DNA of 11,943 bases from an uncultured Anaerocolumna sp. (GTDB taxonomy: Bacteria > Bacillota > Clostridia > Lachnospirales > Lachnospiraceae). Made by a program: the position numbers and the translations under genes. Location of the stretch: positions 1-11,943 of the forward strand of contig CALDJN010000136.1 of the NCBI GenBank assembly GCA_937901695.1, in the 5' to 3' direction. The notes below the pieces were generated by a model. The model saw only the letters and a list, made by a program, of their open reading frames with translations, was not told the DNA's origin and searched no databases. This document shows positions 1-6,689 of the stretch, piece by piece; position 1 is the stretch's first letter; each line of letters opens with the position of its first letter.

Positions 1-32
1 TGAGCGAAAAACTGAAGGTTCATCTTTAACAT
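1..32 (-). CDS. rpmA: Ribosomal protein L27, N-terminal fragment (precursor with cleavable leader)
   Basis: Only the first ten codons and two bases lie in the window; the gene continues beyond position 1. They read MLKMNLQFFA followed by CA (His or Gln). A strong ribosome binding site (AAGGAGGTG on the minus strand, complement of 39-47) sits 6 nt upstream of the ATG. In Firmicutes L27 is made with a short N-terminal extension ending in an LQ-x-FA motif, which the protease Prp removes before L27 works in the 50S peptidyl transferase centre; this fragment shows exactly that extension. The gene starts 37 nt after the prp stop codon, in the usual rplU-prp-rpmA order. The identification rests on the motif plus the context. 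Confidence 0.9.
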   Translation of the reverse strand, partial: MLKMNLQFFA

Positions 33-69
33 AACCTACACCTCCTTGATAGTGACACAGAACTTGTTT

Positions 70-399
70 TCACTTGTTCTGTTCTACAAATTTGATATAT
101 TCTTGACCATATTCTTCTTGTATCCCTTGTAAACCAAGGAACAAAGAATTGAGTAATAAACTTGACTCATTACTAAGACCTGAAATAATTTTGAAATCTA
201 TCATTCCATTTTTCTCGTTTTCCTTATATTCAAAGGTATCCCCAGTAAAACTTTCAATAGAATTCATGGTATTGATTACTAGCGCTGAAACTGCTGAACA
301 TACAATATCCTGTCCGCTTTCTGCAAACTCGGCATGTCCACAGCATCGAAACCCTATAATCTTACCTTCTTCATTATTATACATAGATACTTTAATCAT
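70..399 (-). CDS. prp: Ribosomal processing cysteine protease Prp (YsxB family)
   Basis: A 109-residue protein of the usual family length. Prp is a cytoplasmic cysteine protease that removes the N-terminal extension of ribosomal protein L27. The family signature is seen as CCGHAEFAESGQDIVCSAVS: the likely catalytic pair is His22 and Cys34, the same numbering as in the characterised staphylococcal enzyme. The gene lies between rplU (18-nt gap) and rpmA (37-nt gap), whose product carries the substrate motif, so enzyme and substrate are cotranscribed. The ribosome binding site is weak (GGTAGAG region before the ATG at 399), which suggests translation at a lower level than L21 and L27, or coupling to rplU. 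Confidence 0.95.
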   Translation of the reverse strand: MIKVSMYNNEEGKIIGFRCCGHAEFAESGQDIVCSAVSALVINTMNSIESFTGDTFEYKENEKNGMIDFKIISGLSNESSLLLNSLFLGLQGIQEEYGQEYIKFVEQNK

Positions 400-417
400 A
401 TCTCTACCAACTTAGTA

Positions 418-726
418 TTATGCATTGATTTTTTCAATCTTTACCTTAGTATATGGCTGTCTGTGACCATTTTTCTTGTGATATCCGGTTTTACTCTTGT
501 ATCTGTAGACAATAACTTTCTTGTTCTTGCCTTCTTCAACAACCTTTGCAGAAACGCTGGCATTAGCAACTGTAGGATTTCCTACTACTAATTCCCCGTT
601 ATTTACTACAAGTACTTGATCAAATGTAACAGTTTCACCAGCTTCTACACCAAGCTTTTCTACTTTAATGATATCGCCTTCGGCTACTTTGTACTGTTTA
701 CCACCTGTTGCTATAATTGCGTACAT
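418..726 (-). CDS. rplU: 50S ribosomal protein L21
   Basis: A 102-residue protein beginning MYAIIATGGKQYKV and ending in the KTGYHKKNGHRQPYTKVKI block typical of L21, which binds 23S rRNA in the large subunit. An in-frame ATG ten codons further upstream is rejected. The start at 726 has a strong ribosome binding site (AGGAGGTG, complement of 731-738) and matches the family N-terminus, whereas the longer form would begin inside that leader. It is the first gene of the rplU-prp-rpmA operon, preceded by a near-consensus promoter and a ~90-nt leader. Confidence 0.97.
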   Translation of the reverse strand: MYAIIATGGKQYKVAEGDIIKVEKLGVEAGETVTFDQVLVVNNGELVVGNPTVANASVSAKVVEEGKNKKVIVYRYKSKTGYHKKNGHRQPYTKVKIEKINA

Positions 727-816
727 ATGGCACCTCCTATTATCATTACTCGCCAACTATGGTGTCTGACACTTTATAAAAATGAACAGAACTTTAGACC
801 TCGCTGTGCGGCACAC
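727..816 (-). ncRNA. Probable L21 leader (autoregulatory 5' UTR of rplU operon)
   Basis: With the promoter at 823-851, transcription should start near 816, giving a ~90-nt untranslated leader. Short stem-forming stretches are visible on the minus strand: TGTG-CCG-CACA near the 5' end and GTGT-CAG-ACAC in the middle. The two GTGT/ACAC halves could also pair at long range. Firmicute rplU-ysxB-rpmA operons are known to carry a conserved leader (Rfam L21_leader) thought to mediate feedback by a ribosomal protein. Position, length and operon fit; I could not align it to the covariance model. Confidence 0.5.
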
Positions 817-822
817 TAAGTA

Positions 823-851
823 ATACTAGCATAGAACGAAGTGTTTGTCAA
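823..851 (-). promoter_or_regulatory. Sigma-A promoter of the rplU operon
   Basis: On the minus strand a perfect TTGACA (-35, complement of 846-851) is followed after exactly 17 nt by TAGTAT (-10, complement of 823-828). Near-consensus boxes and ideal spacing fit a highly expressed ribosomal protein operon. Confidence 0.85.
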
Positions 852-897
852 CGATTTTCAAGAATATTTTATTTTGTATTTTTTCGTTTTTTTCTCG

Positions 898-1026
898 CCG
901 GTTACAGTTCTGCCTGTGAAATGCCATCTCTCTTTTGCGCAGACCGTCCGAGTGGATTTTGTAAAGCGGAGCGGTCTGAACCCACGACGGTAAGGCAAAT
1001 AGGGAGGTGAGATGCCACAACTGTAG
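898..1026. repeat. GC-rich imperfect inverted-repeat element
   Basis: About 130 bp, clearly richer in G+C than the surrounding DNA. The outer arms pair: 902-909 with 1019-1026 (TTACAGTT / AACTGTAG), 922-930 with 1009-1017 (one mismatch), and TTTGC 934-938 with GCAAA 995-999. The centre can fold in two exclusive ways. One is CAGACCG+TCCG (940-950) with CGGA+CGGTCTG (967-978). The other is CCGTC (944-948) with GACGG (986-990) plus GTGG/CCAC. The ends carry CACAGGC and AACTGTAAC blocks shared with motifs at 6830 and 8711, so this looks like the long member of a dispersed intergenic repeat family. Open frames through it look like by-products of the repeat, not genes. Confidence 0.65.
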
Positions 1027-1034
1027 CTGCAACT

Positions 1035-1064
1035 TTCACAATACGACACTATTCTACATATAAT
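1035..1064 (+). promoter_or_regulatory. Candidate promoter of the small membrane protein gene
   Basis: TTCACA (1035-1040), an 18-nt spacer and a perfect TATAAT (1059-1064). The predicted start near 1071 leaves an ~80-nt leader before the ATG at 1151. That leader contains a small hairpin (ATGATAA 1103-1109 with TTATCAT 1118-1124). The -35 box directly abuts the GC-rich repeat element. Confidence 0.6.
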
Positions 1065-1150
1065 ATACCATGAATAATTTTGTTTTAGTAGTACACGTCA
1101 TTATGATAAGGATTCATTTATCATTTATATCAAAATATGGAGGTGTTTTC

Positions 1151-1573
1151 ATGAGGATTTCATTAGGTAATGTAATAGCAACTATCATTAGTACTTTGAT
1201 AGGAATCGGCATTGCATTGCTATATTGTTTCAAGAATCCATTTTATCACAAATTTACTATACCTTTTATTATACTAGCTGCAATCGCTTTAGTTATAATA
1301 TTTTTAGTTGTATTAGTAATGTCAAATGGATTACCTAAAAGAGGAGAAAGAGAAGTAAGGGCAATATGTGAACATGGTTTCTTTTCTGTAATCGGTGCTA
1401 TTTTAACTTTGTTATTTTCAATAATAGCTCTCTTTGTTTGCTTTAAAATTGTTACAATTTTCACATTTACCCTTATGCTATTTGGTGGAGCATTTATAGC
1501 ATTGATGTTTATTTCACTATTCTGTTTTATTTATTATCTTATTAAGCAAAGTTGTCATTGCTTTATAGATTAA
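1151..1573 (+). CDS. Small four-helix integral membrane protein, function unknown
   Basis: 140 residues. The start at 1151 is chosen over an in-frame ATG at 1070 because GGAGGTG (1139-1145) lies 5 nt upstream and the first 27 codons of the longer frame have no ribosome binding site. The protein is almost entirely hydrophobic, with likely membrane spans at about residues 7-27, 36-58, 77-98 and 103-131. The only polar loop is a charged stretch (LPKRGEREVR, 61-70). The C-terminal tail has two cysteines and a histidine (SCHCFID). I recognise no family and assign no function. The gene is monocistronic: it has its own promoter, and a palindromic repeat element starts 14 bp after its stop. It points against the flanking housekeeping genes. 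Confidence 0.7.
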   Translation: MRISLGNVIATIISTLIGIGIALLYCFKNPFYHKFTIPFIILAAIALVIIFLVVLVMSNGLPKRGEREVRAICEHGFFSVIGAILTLLFSIIALFVCFKIVTIFTFTLMLFGGAFIALMFISLFCFIYYLIKQSCHCFID

Positions 1574-1628
1574 TAACTGGTAATGAATGGGGTTGTTGCA
1601 AAGTAAAAATGTCATTGATATAAAAGCA

Positions 1629-1704
1629 TGTCATCCTGAGCAAACCTTGCCATTCTAAGCAAACCTTGCCGTTCTAAGCAAACCTTGCCGCTCTGAGCAA
1701 ACCT
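1629..1704. repeat. 19-bp tandem array, four copies
   Basis: Four adjoining 19-bp units (starting 1629, 1648, 1667, 1686), each of the form TGYCnYTCTRAG + CAAACCT, run directly into the left arm of the central palindrome at 1705. The units differ by a few transitions, so the amplification is not very recent. Confidence 0.85.
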
Positions 1705-1780
1705 TGTCATTCTGAGGGCTTTAGCCCGAAGAATCCCACTTCAAAATGAGATTCTTCGCCCCTTGGGCTCAGAATGACAA
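1704..1780. repeat. Central cloverleaf-like palindrome of element copy 1
   Basis: A perfect 13-bp outer stem (TTGTCATTCTGAG 1704-1716 with CTCAGAATGACAA 1768-1780) encloses a left side hairpin (GGGC/GCCC, 1716-1727), an inner stem (GAAGAATC 1728-1735 with GATTCTTC 1750-1757) and a right side hairpin (GCCC/GGGC, 1758-1768). As RNA it would be a strong stem on either strand and could end transcription of both flanking genes. Confidence 0.8.
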
Positions 1781-1851
1781 TCTTTGGGCTCGGAATGACA
1801 ATCTTTGGGCTCGGAATGATAATATATTGGGATTGGAATGACAACCTATTG
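1768..1851. repeat. 21-bp tandem array, four copies
   Basis: Units of 21 bp start at 1768, 1789, 1810 and 1831, with a fifth degenerate copy from 1852. The form is CTCRGAATGAYAA + TCTTTGGG, degrading rightwards. The conserved half is the complement of the left array's conserved half, but the spacer half differs in length and sequence. Confidence 0.85.
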
Positions 1852-1903
1852 GATTCAGAACGACAGTTTTGCAACAGCCTCATCCCCTTTAATCAATATG
1901 AAA

Positions 1904-2374
1904 TTATTCTGTAATATCACAAATTTCAGCATTAATATATTCAATAAGTTCTTCTGGATTTATGATGAGCTGGCACCCTCTAATACCTGCACTAACTGCA
2001 ATTGTATCAAAAAGAATTGCAGTTTCATCAATGTAGGTAGGATATTTTTTCTTCATACCTATTGGAGAACAACCGCCTCGTATATATCCAGTTAACCCTA
2101 ATAAATCTTTTACATGAATCATTTCAATTTTCTTATCTCCAACTATAGCTGCAGCTTTTTTCAAATTCAATTCCATATTTACCGGTATGCAAAAAACCAT
2201 AATTCCTTTTTTCTCGCCTTTGGCTACTAAGGTTTTAAAAACTTGTTCTACAGGCACTCCTGTCTGACTGGCAACATGCACGCCAGCCAAATTATTTTCA
2301 TCCACTTCATATTCTATGGATTGGTATTCAATCTTCGCTTGATCAAGTAAGCGCATTGCATTTGTTTTTATCAT
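1904..2374 (-). CDS. ybaK: YbaK/EbsC-type aminoacyl-tRNA deacylase (Cys-tRNA(Pro) type)
   Basis: 156 residues, the usual length for the YbaK group. These cytoplasmic enzymes hydrolyse mischarged tRNA in trans, typically Cys-tRNA(Pro), and so protect translational fidelity. Visible marks are the lysine in VFKTLV (Lys47, equivalent to the functional Lys46 of the Haemophilus protein), the GGCSPIG loop (100-106) and the SAGIRGCQLIINP segment (128-140). The start at 2374 is preferred to an upstream in-frame ATG at 2404. Only the former has a purine-rich ribosome binding site (AAAGGATAGAGGA), and the extended -10 box at 2411-2419 puts the transcript start at about 2404. Substrate specificity among YbaK, ProX and EbsC types cannot be settled by eye. 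Confidence 0.88.
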   Translation of the reverse strand: MIKTNAMRLLDQAKIEYQSIEYEVDENNLAGVHVASQTGVPVEQVFKTLVAKGEKKGIMVFCIPVNMELNLKKAAAIVGDKKIEMIHVKDLLGLTGYIRGGCSPIGMKKKYPTYIDETAILFDTIAVSAGIRGCQLIINPEELIEYINAEICDITE

Positions 2375-2410
2375 AATTCCTCTATCCTTTTGTATAGCTT
2401 TCATAAAGTT

Positions 2411-2419
2411 ATTATATCA
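2411..2419 (-). promoter_or_regulatory. Extended -10 promoter of ybaK
   Basis: The minus strand reads TGATATAAT, a TGn-extended perfect -10 hexamer, with no clear -35. The start would be near 2404, giving a ~30-nt leader. This separates ybaK from RNase G transcriptionally. Confidence 0.55.
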
Positions 2420-2545
2420 ATCTTGATTGTTTCAATTACACCTTGACCTTACCAAGGTAGCATTACGTTCCTAATTCGGCAAATGCTTTTTTATAGCAAT
2501 GATACTGGTTTCAAATGATGTTCTTTTAGTTACTATGTCTTTTCT

Positions 2546-3730
2546 TTATAAAATTTGTTCATGTAAGGGTTTTCTTACCTTTTTTCTCGTTACTTCAACC
2601 AGATTTAAAGCAGTCATATCAACTAAAGTAGTCTTAATAGGATCCTTCCGGAATAACTCTTCCAGAACCTTCATTAATTTAACTTTGTACTCCTGCTTAC
2701 TCATATCAATAAAATCTATGATAATGATGCCAGACAAGTTTCTTAAACGTATTTGCTTTGCTATTTCCTGAGCTGCCTCCATGTTTACTCTAAAGAAAGT
2801 TTCCTCTACATTCTTTTTTCCGCTAATCGCTTTACCAGTATTAACATCAATGACTGTTAACGCTTCTGTGGGCTGAATGATTAAAGTTGCACCACTTTTT
2901 AACCAAACTTTTTCGTTTAGTCCCTTTTCCAGTTTGGTGTTGATGCTATAAAGATTTTTTAATAAAATCATATCATCCTTATATAAATGAAGTTTACCCA
3001 AATCCTCTTTTTGATAATTTTCCAAATACTCTTTCATATTATTATAGATTTCGGCATCATCTGAAACAATTTCATCAATTCGTTCTGCATATCCATCCCG
3101 AATATCACAAATATATCCTGGTGGGTTCTGATATAGCAAGGAAAATAGACTTTTATGAACGCCGAATTGTTTTAACTCTTCATATTTTTTCTTTAGAAAC
3201 ATGATTTCTTCATGAATACGTTCTTCCCCCATGTGAACCGCATTTGTTCGAACAATAAAACCATAAGAATCTTCCTTAAATGCTTTCATTAAATTTTTCA
3301 AACGTTTTCGCTCTTCATCATCTTCTATCTTGGAAGAAATTCCAACCATAGACCTGCCATGAATCAAAACCACATATTTACCTGTAAAGTTTATATTAGT
3401 GGTAACTACGGGGGCTTTGGTCTTAATATCTTCCTTTGAAATCTGAACAATCAATTCATCTCCAACCACCAATTTGTCCGTAAGTTTAGGCTTAGTGTAT
3501 ATGGGATGCAGGTTTTCTTCCAACGAAAGATAACACATCTTTCCATCACCTATTTCAATAAAGGCAGCATTAATGTTTTTCACAATATTCTTAACCTTGC
3601 CAATATAGATGTTACCAAGGACGCTTATATTATCGGTATGGTCAATATTTACCTGAACCATATCATTACCTTCATAAATAGCTGATATTATTCGATTGTC
3701 TTGTTTTGTAATGATTAATTTGTTGTTCAT
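2546..3730 (-). CDS. rng: Ribonuclease G/E family endoribonuclease (short form)
   Basis: 394 residues. RNase G/E enzymes cut AU-rich single-stranded RNA in rRNA processing and mRNA decay. An S1-like RNA-binding region starts near residue 37 (VLGNIYIGKVKNIV). The DNase-I-like catalytic core has the metal ligands in LTVIDVNTGK (Asp295, Asn297) and GIIIIDFIDM (Asp339), equivalent to Asp303, Asn305 and Asp346 of E. coli RNase E. The start has GGAG 6-7 nt upstream. The protein ends at VRKPLHEQIL, just where family members usually continue into the CPxC zinc-link that joins subunits; no cysteine pair is found after the stop in the same frame. Its nearest upstream neighbours are the DUF2344 and radical SAM genes, a common clostridial arrangement. 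Confidence 0.93.
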   Translation of the reverse strand: MNNKLIITKQDNRIISAIYEGNDMVQVNIDHTDNISVLGNIYIGKVKNIVKNINAAFIEIGDGKMCYLSLEENLHPIYTKPKLTDKLVVGDELIVQISKEDIKTKAPVVTTNINFTGKYVVLIHGRSMVGISSKIEDDEERKRLKNLMKAFKEDSYGFIVRTNAVHMGEERIHEEIMFLKKKYEELKQFGVHKSLFSLLYQNPPGYICDIRDGYAERIDEIVSDDAEIYNNMKEYLENYQKEDLGKLHLYKDDMILLKNLYSINTKLEKGLNEKVWLKSGATLIIQPTEALTVIDVNTGKAISGKKNVEETFFRVNMEAAQEIAKQIRLRNLSGIIIIDFIDMSKQEYKVKLMKVLEELFRKDPIKTTLVDMTALNLVEVTRKKVRKPLHEQIL

Positions 3731-3754
3731 AGAGACTCCAGTAATTTAATTTTT

Positions 3755-3784
3755 ATATAACATTAATATTGATTTGAGTGTCAA
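3755..3784 (-). promoter_or_regulatory. Promoter of rng
   Basis: On the minus strand a perfect TTGACA (complement of 3779-3784) is followed after 18 nt by TTATAT (complement of 3755-3760), close upstream of the rng start at 3730. RNase G can therefore be transcribed separately from the DUF2344 gene 180 bp upstream. Confidence 0.65.
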
Positions 3785-3829
3785 AAGTCTAAATTTAGTT
3801 TATCCAATGAAAAGTACTGCATATATATT

Positions 3830-3872
3830 AAATATTCTATATATATAAATATTCTATATATATAAATATTCT
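3830..3872. repeat. AT-rich 17-bp tandem repeat
   Basis: Two perfect 17-bp units (AAATATTC followed by alternating TA; 3830-3846 and 3847-3863) and a half unit (3864-3872), in the gap between the DUF2344 gene and the rng promoter. It is simple-sequence DNA with probable slippage origin, though flexible DNA upstream of a promoter may matter. Confidence 0.8.
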
Positions 3873-3910
3873 TTTACATAGTAAAATAGTTCTAATTTCC
3901 TATTATTTTA

Positions 3911-4687
3911 TTAGTCATTCATTTTATCCAGCGCAATCAAACTCCTATTTTCTTCCGTTCCCAAATCTGCATAAACTTCCATTCGATGCACCTGATATGC
4001 AAATATATTATATTCTATTCCAGTATATTGGCAAAAAGCTTCCATAACCAATTCCGGTTTCAAGTTATTGGAACTTCCTGTAGCAACCTGCATAAAAACT
4101 TTAACACCATTATCATATGCATCTGCTACACTCTTCTTATCTTTATCAAAACTTTGTCCAATATTCTTATAGAATTCTTCCCTGTCAAACCCAATATGAT
4201 AAATAGATGGCTTAATATCTACGTCTTTTTCGCTTTTCTTAGATTTTTTAAGAATAACAATGCTCTCTTTATTATAAAAATCTTGGAATTTTTGTTTAAA
4301 TTCCTCCATACCCATAAATTCATAACCATCTTTAACAGAAACCATATAATCAGCTGCAGAAACCATAGACATAGCATTCTTACTTTCATCTGAAAGCACC
4401 TTAAAGTCAACTACCTGTATACCTTCTGCCATTGCTTTATTAATTTTATCTATCATAGCCTTAGGCTCATCACTAGTTTTCAGCTGAAGATCTAAGTATT
4501 CCCCATCACTTGTAAGTCCAACGCCCAAAGGAGCTGCAAACGACATAAGCTGATGAGGGTTAAATCCCTGAGAATACTCTACATCTAATTCAGCACGGCG
4601 AAAAGCCTTCTGAAAATATCTCATCACATCCAAATGACCTATAAACTTTAATGGTCCCGATTTTGTAAATTTAATTCTTGTCTTCAT
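3911..4687 (-). CDS. DUF2344 / TIGR03936 radical-SAM-associated protein
   Basis: 258 residues. The N-terminus (MKTRIKFTKSGPLKFIGHLD, then RAELDVEYSQGFNPHQ and APLGVGLTSDGEYLDL) is the recognisable DUF2344 pattern. The family accompanies, or is fused to, the TIGR03960 radical SAM protein encoded just upstream, and the pair is presumed to act together, possibly on RNA or ribosomal components; the reaction is unknown. The start at 4687 is preferred to one six codons earlier because GGGAG lies just upstream of it. A 72-nt spacer with two hairpins separates it from the radical SAM stop. The family call is firm; the function is not established. Confidence 0.9.
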   Translation of the reverse strand: MKTRIKFTKSGPLKFIGHLDVMRYFQKAFRRAELDVEYSQGFNPHQLMSFAAPLGVGLTSDGEYLDLQLKTSDEPKAMIDKINKAMAEGIQVVDFKVLSDESKNAMSMVSAADYMVSVKDGYEFMGMEEFKQKFQDFYNKESIVILKKSKKSEKDVDIKPSIYHIGFDREEFYKNIGQSFDKDKKSVADAYDNGVKVFMQVATGSSNNLKPELVMEAFCQYTGIEYNIFAYQVHRMEVYADLGTEENRSLIALDKMND

Positions 4688-4700
4688 ATAAACTCCCATC

Positions 4701-4718
4701 TGCATGCTTTAGCACGCA
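4701..4718 (-). other. Intercistronic hairpin next to the DUF2344 ribosome binding site
   Basis: GCATGC (4702-4707) and GCACGC (4712-4717) pair with one wobble on the RNA strand, closed by an outer T-A pair and a TAAA loop. It lies a few nt upstream of the GGGAG that starts DUF2344 translation. The distance leaves the site open but could influence initiation. Confidence 0.5.
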
Positions 4719-4731
4719 TAGTAATCAGGAT

Positions 4732-4759
4732 GTTGAAAAATTGCTTTTTATTTTTCAAC
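4732..4759 (-). other. Stable intercistronic hairpin abutting the radical SAM stop codon
   Basis: A perfect 10-bp stem (GTTGAAAAAT 4732-4741 with ATTTTTCAAC 4750-4759) and an 8-nt loop, starting at the base after the radical SAM stop codon (4760-4762). On the transcribed strand it is not followed by a long U run, so it is more likely an mRNA-stabilising or attenuating hairpin than a full terminator. Confidence 0.55.
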
Positions 4760-6628
4760 TTACTGTTTTCTATCTTCAAAGCAAACTCCACCTTCATATA
4801 CTTTGGCACCACAGTTAGAACAAGCCATTCTACAGTTTGGTGTTACCTTAGCATTAATGGCACGGTTATACTCTCTCCATAAGAAATCTTTTGTTACACC
4901 TGCATCTATGAAATCCCAGGGAAGAATTTCTTCCTTTATTCGTTCTCTATTAGTGTAGAATGCAATATCAATTTGATTATCTTCAAATGCTTTCTCCCAC
5001 AAATCATATTTAAAGTACTCTGACCAGGAATCATACAGACATCCTGCTTTGTAAGCATCATATATCACTTTACTTACTCTTCTGTCACCTCTTGCAAATA
5101 CACCTTCCAGAACACTAAGTTCTGCTTCATGCCAGTTATATTTAATACTCTTACGGTTTAATTGCTCATTGAATTTTGCCCTTAATAAATGTTGTTTCTC
5201 AAGATACTCTTCTGCTGTATCCATCCTTGACCATTGGAACGGCGTAAATGGCTTAGGAACAAAGAAGGAAGTACTGGAAACGATGCTAACTTTACCATTT
5301 CTTTGTTCTTTTGGAATGGTATAATATTCCCTTGCTATCTTATCAGAAAGAACTGCAATTCCTTCAATATCTTCTACCGTCTCACTGGGAAGTCCCAACA
5401 TGAAATATAGTTTTACACGATTCCAGCCACTGTTAAAGGCATCCATGGCTCCATTTAGAATGGATTCTTCTGTCAAGCCTTTATTAATGACATCACGTAG
5501 TCTTTGTGAACCAGCCTCTGGAGCGAAAGTTAAACTACTCTTTCTAACATCTTGTACTTTACTCATAACGTCTAATGCAAATGCATCAATTCTTAGAGAT
5601 GGCAAAGATATATTGACACCTTTTGAGCTAAATTCATCTATTAGGAAATATACTAATTCCTGCAATGCAGAATAATCACTGGAACTTAAAGAACTTAGTG
5701 AAATTTCTTCATGTCCGGTATTTTTTAACATCTCACAGGCATATTCTTTTAAGAATTCAATATTACGCTCACGAATTGGACGATACACCATACCTGCCTG
5801 GCAGAAACGGCATCCACGGATGCAGCCTCTTTGGATTTCAAGGACTACTCTGTCTTGTGTTGCCTTAATATAAGGAACTAATGGTTTCTTGGGATAATAG
5901 GTGTCACTCATGTTCATTTCTACTTGCTTACTTATAATATCTTTTCCATGAACATTATTTTTGGTAAATGCTTTAATGGTGTTATCTTCGTTATAATCCA
6001 CATCATAGAAGGCAGGTACATAAACACCATCAATCTCAGCTGCTTTCTCTAAGAAATCTTTTCTGGTACCACCTTTCAGTTTATTCTCTTTATAGACATC
6101 TAATATTTTATTATAAACGGTTTCCCCTTCTCCTATATAGAAAAAATCAAAGAAATCCGCAATTGGTTCCGGATTATAGGTACAAGGTCCTCCACCTAAA
6201 ACAATAGGATCATCTTCTGTTCTATCCTTTGCGTAGATTGGGATTTGTGACAATTCTAATACCTGCAAAATGTTGGTATAACACATTTCATACTGTATGG
6301 TAAACCCTAAAAAGTCAAAATTCTTAATAGTATCTTGAGATTCTAATGCAAATAAAGGAATCTGCTTTTCCCTCATAATCTTGTCCAAATCAACCCAAGG
6401 AGAATATACTCTCTCGCAATAAGTATCTTCTCTACGATTAAACATATCATAAAGTATCTGAATTCCAAGATGTGACATACCGATTTCATAAACATCAGGG
6501 AAACACATGCAAAAGCGTATATCTATATTGTTCAAATCTTTTTCAACCATATTAATTTCATTGCCAATATATCTGGCTGGTTTTTCTATAGTTAATAAGA
6601 TTTCATCGGATAGTGCTAATTTTTTCAT
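4760..6628 (-). CDS. TIGR03960-type radical SAM protein with B12-binding-like N-terminus
   Basis: 622 residues. The N-terminal part (about 35-200, including FPDVYEIGMSHLGIQILY and DPIVLGGGPCTYNPEP) resembles the cobalamin-binding-like domain of YgiQ/B12-type radical SAM proteins. The radical SAM core starts with LEIQRGCIRGCRFCQAG, whose Cys269, Cys273 and Cys276 form the CxxxCxxC motif that ligates the [4Fe-4S] cluster used to cleave SAM. The C-terminus has a further cysteine group (CRMACSNCGAKVYEGGVC) suggesting an extra metal site. The substrate is unknown. Its partner DUF2344 follows. The start at 6628 gives the expected N-terminus, though the ribosome binding site is poorly placed (AAAGG about 13 nt upstream). 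Confidence 0.92.
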   Translation of the reverse strand: MKKLALSDEILLTIEKPARYIGNEINMVEKDLNNIDIRFCMCFPDVYEIGMSHLGIQILYDMFNRREDTYCERVYSPWVDLDKIMREKQIPLFALESQDTIKNFDFLGFTIQYEMCYTNILQVLELSQIPIYAKDRTEDDPIVLGGGPCTYNPEPIADFFDFFYIGEGETVYNKILDVYKENKLKGGTRKDFLEKAAEIDGVYVPAFYDVDYNEDNTIKAFTKNNVHGKDIISKQVEMNMSDTYYPKKPLVPYIKATQDRVVLEIQRGCIRGCRFCQAGMVYRPIRERNIEFLKEYACEMLKNTGHEEISLSSLSSSDYSALQELVYFLIDEFSSKGVNISLPSLRIDAFALDVMSKVQDVRKSSLTFAPEAGSQRLRDVINKGLTEESILNGAMDAFNSGWNRVKLYFMLGLPSETVEDIEGIAVLSDKIAREYYTIPKEQRNGKVSIVSSTSFFVPKPFTPFQWSRMDTAEEYLEKQHLLRAKFNEQLNRKSIKYNWHEAELSVLEGVFARGDRRVSKVIYDAYKAGCLYDSWSEYFKYDLWEKAFEDNQIDIAFYTNRERIKEEILPWDFIDAGVTKDFLWREYNRAINAKVTPNCRMACSNCGAKVYEGGVCFEDRKQ

Positions 6629-6689
6629 TAAAGTACCATGCCTTTCTAAAGTAAGAATTAGTTGTTACTATTTTTGAAAAACACATTGG

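Larger units (their letters stand above)
1587..1883. repeat. MITE-like palindromic element, copy 1
   Basis: About 297 bp bounded by a 16-bp terminal inverted repeat with two mismatches (ATGGGGTTGTTGCAAA at 1587-1602; TTTGCAACAGCCTCAT at 1868-1883). Inside are a left tandem array, a central cloverleaf-like palindrome and a right tandem array. No transposase is encoded, so it could only move in trans. It fills the space between two convergent genes (stops at 1573 and 1904) and may act as a two-way terminator. A second copy of the family lies at 9333-9589. Confidence 0.75.

Noticed and set aside
826..1049. Two overlapping minus-strand open frames (63-68 codons) through the GC-rich element
   Set aside because: They follow from the repeat's composition. 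Neither has a convincing ribosome binding site, and they overlap the inverted repeat and the rplU promoter.
1629..1851. Possible CRISPR array
   Set aside because: The repeats are contiguous with no unique spacers, units are 19-21 bp, no cas genes are near, and the arrays are arms of a palindromic element.
2405..2470. Intrinsic terminator between rng and ybaK
   Set aside because: The only hairpin (ACCTTG/CAAGGT) has a 6-bp stem and no U run on the transcribed strand.
2405..2545. Frameshifted remainder of the RNase G C-terminus
   Set aside because: The sequence after the stop encodes no CPxC or other recognisable zinc-link continuation, so the short form appears genuine.
3986..4393. 135-codon plus-strand open frame opposite the DUF2344 gene
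   Set aside because: It is antisense to a firmly recognised family protein, with composition typical of a shadow frame and no ribosome binding site.
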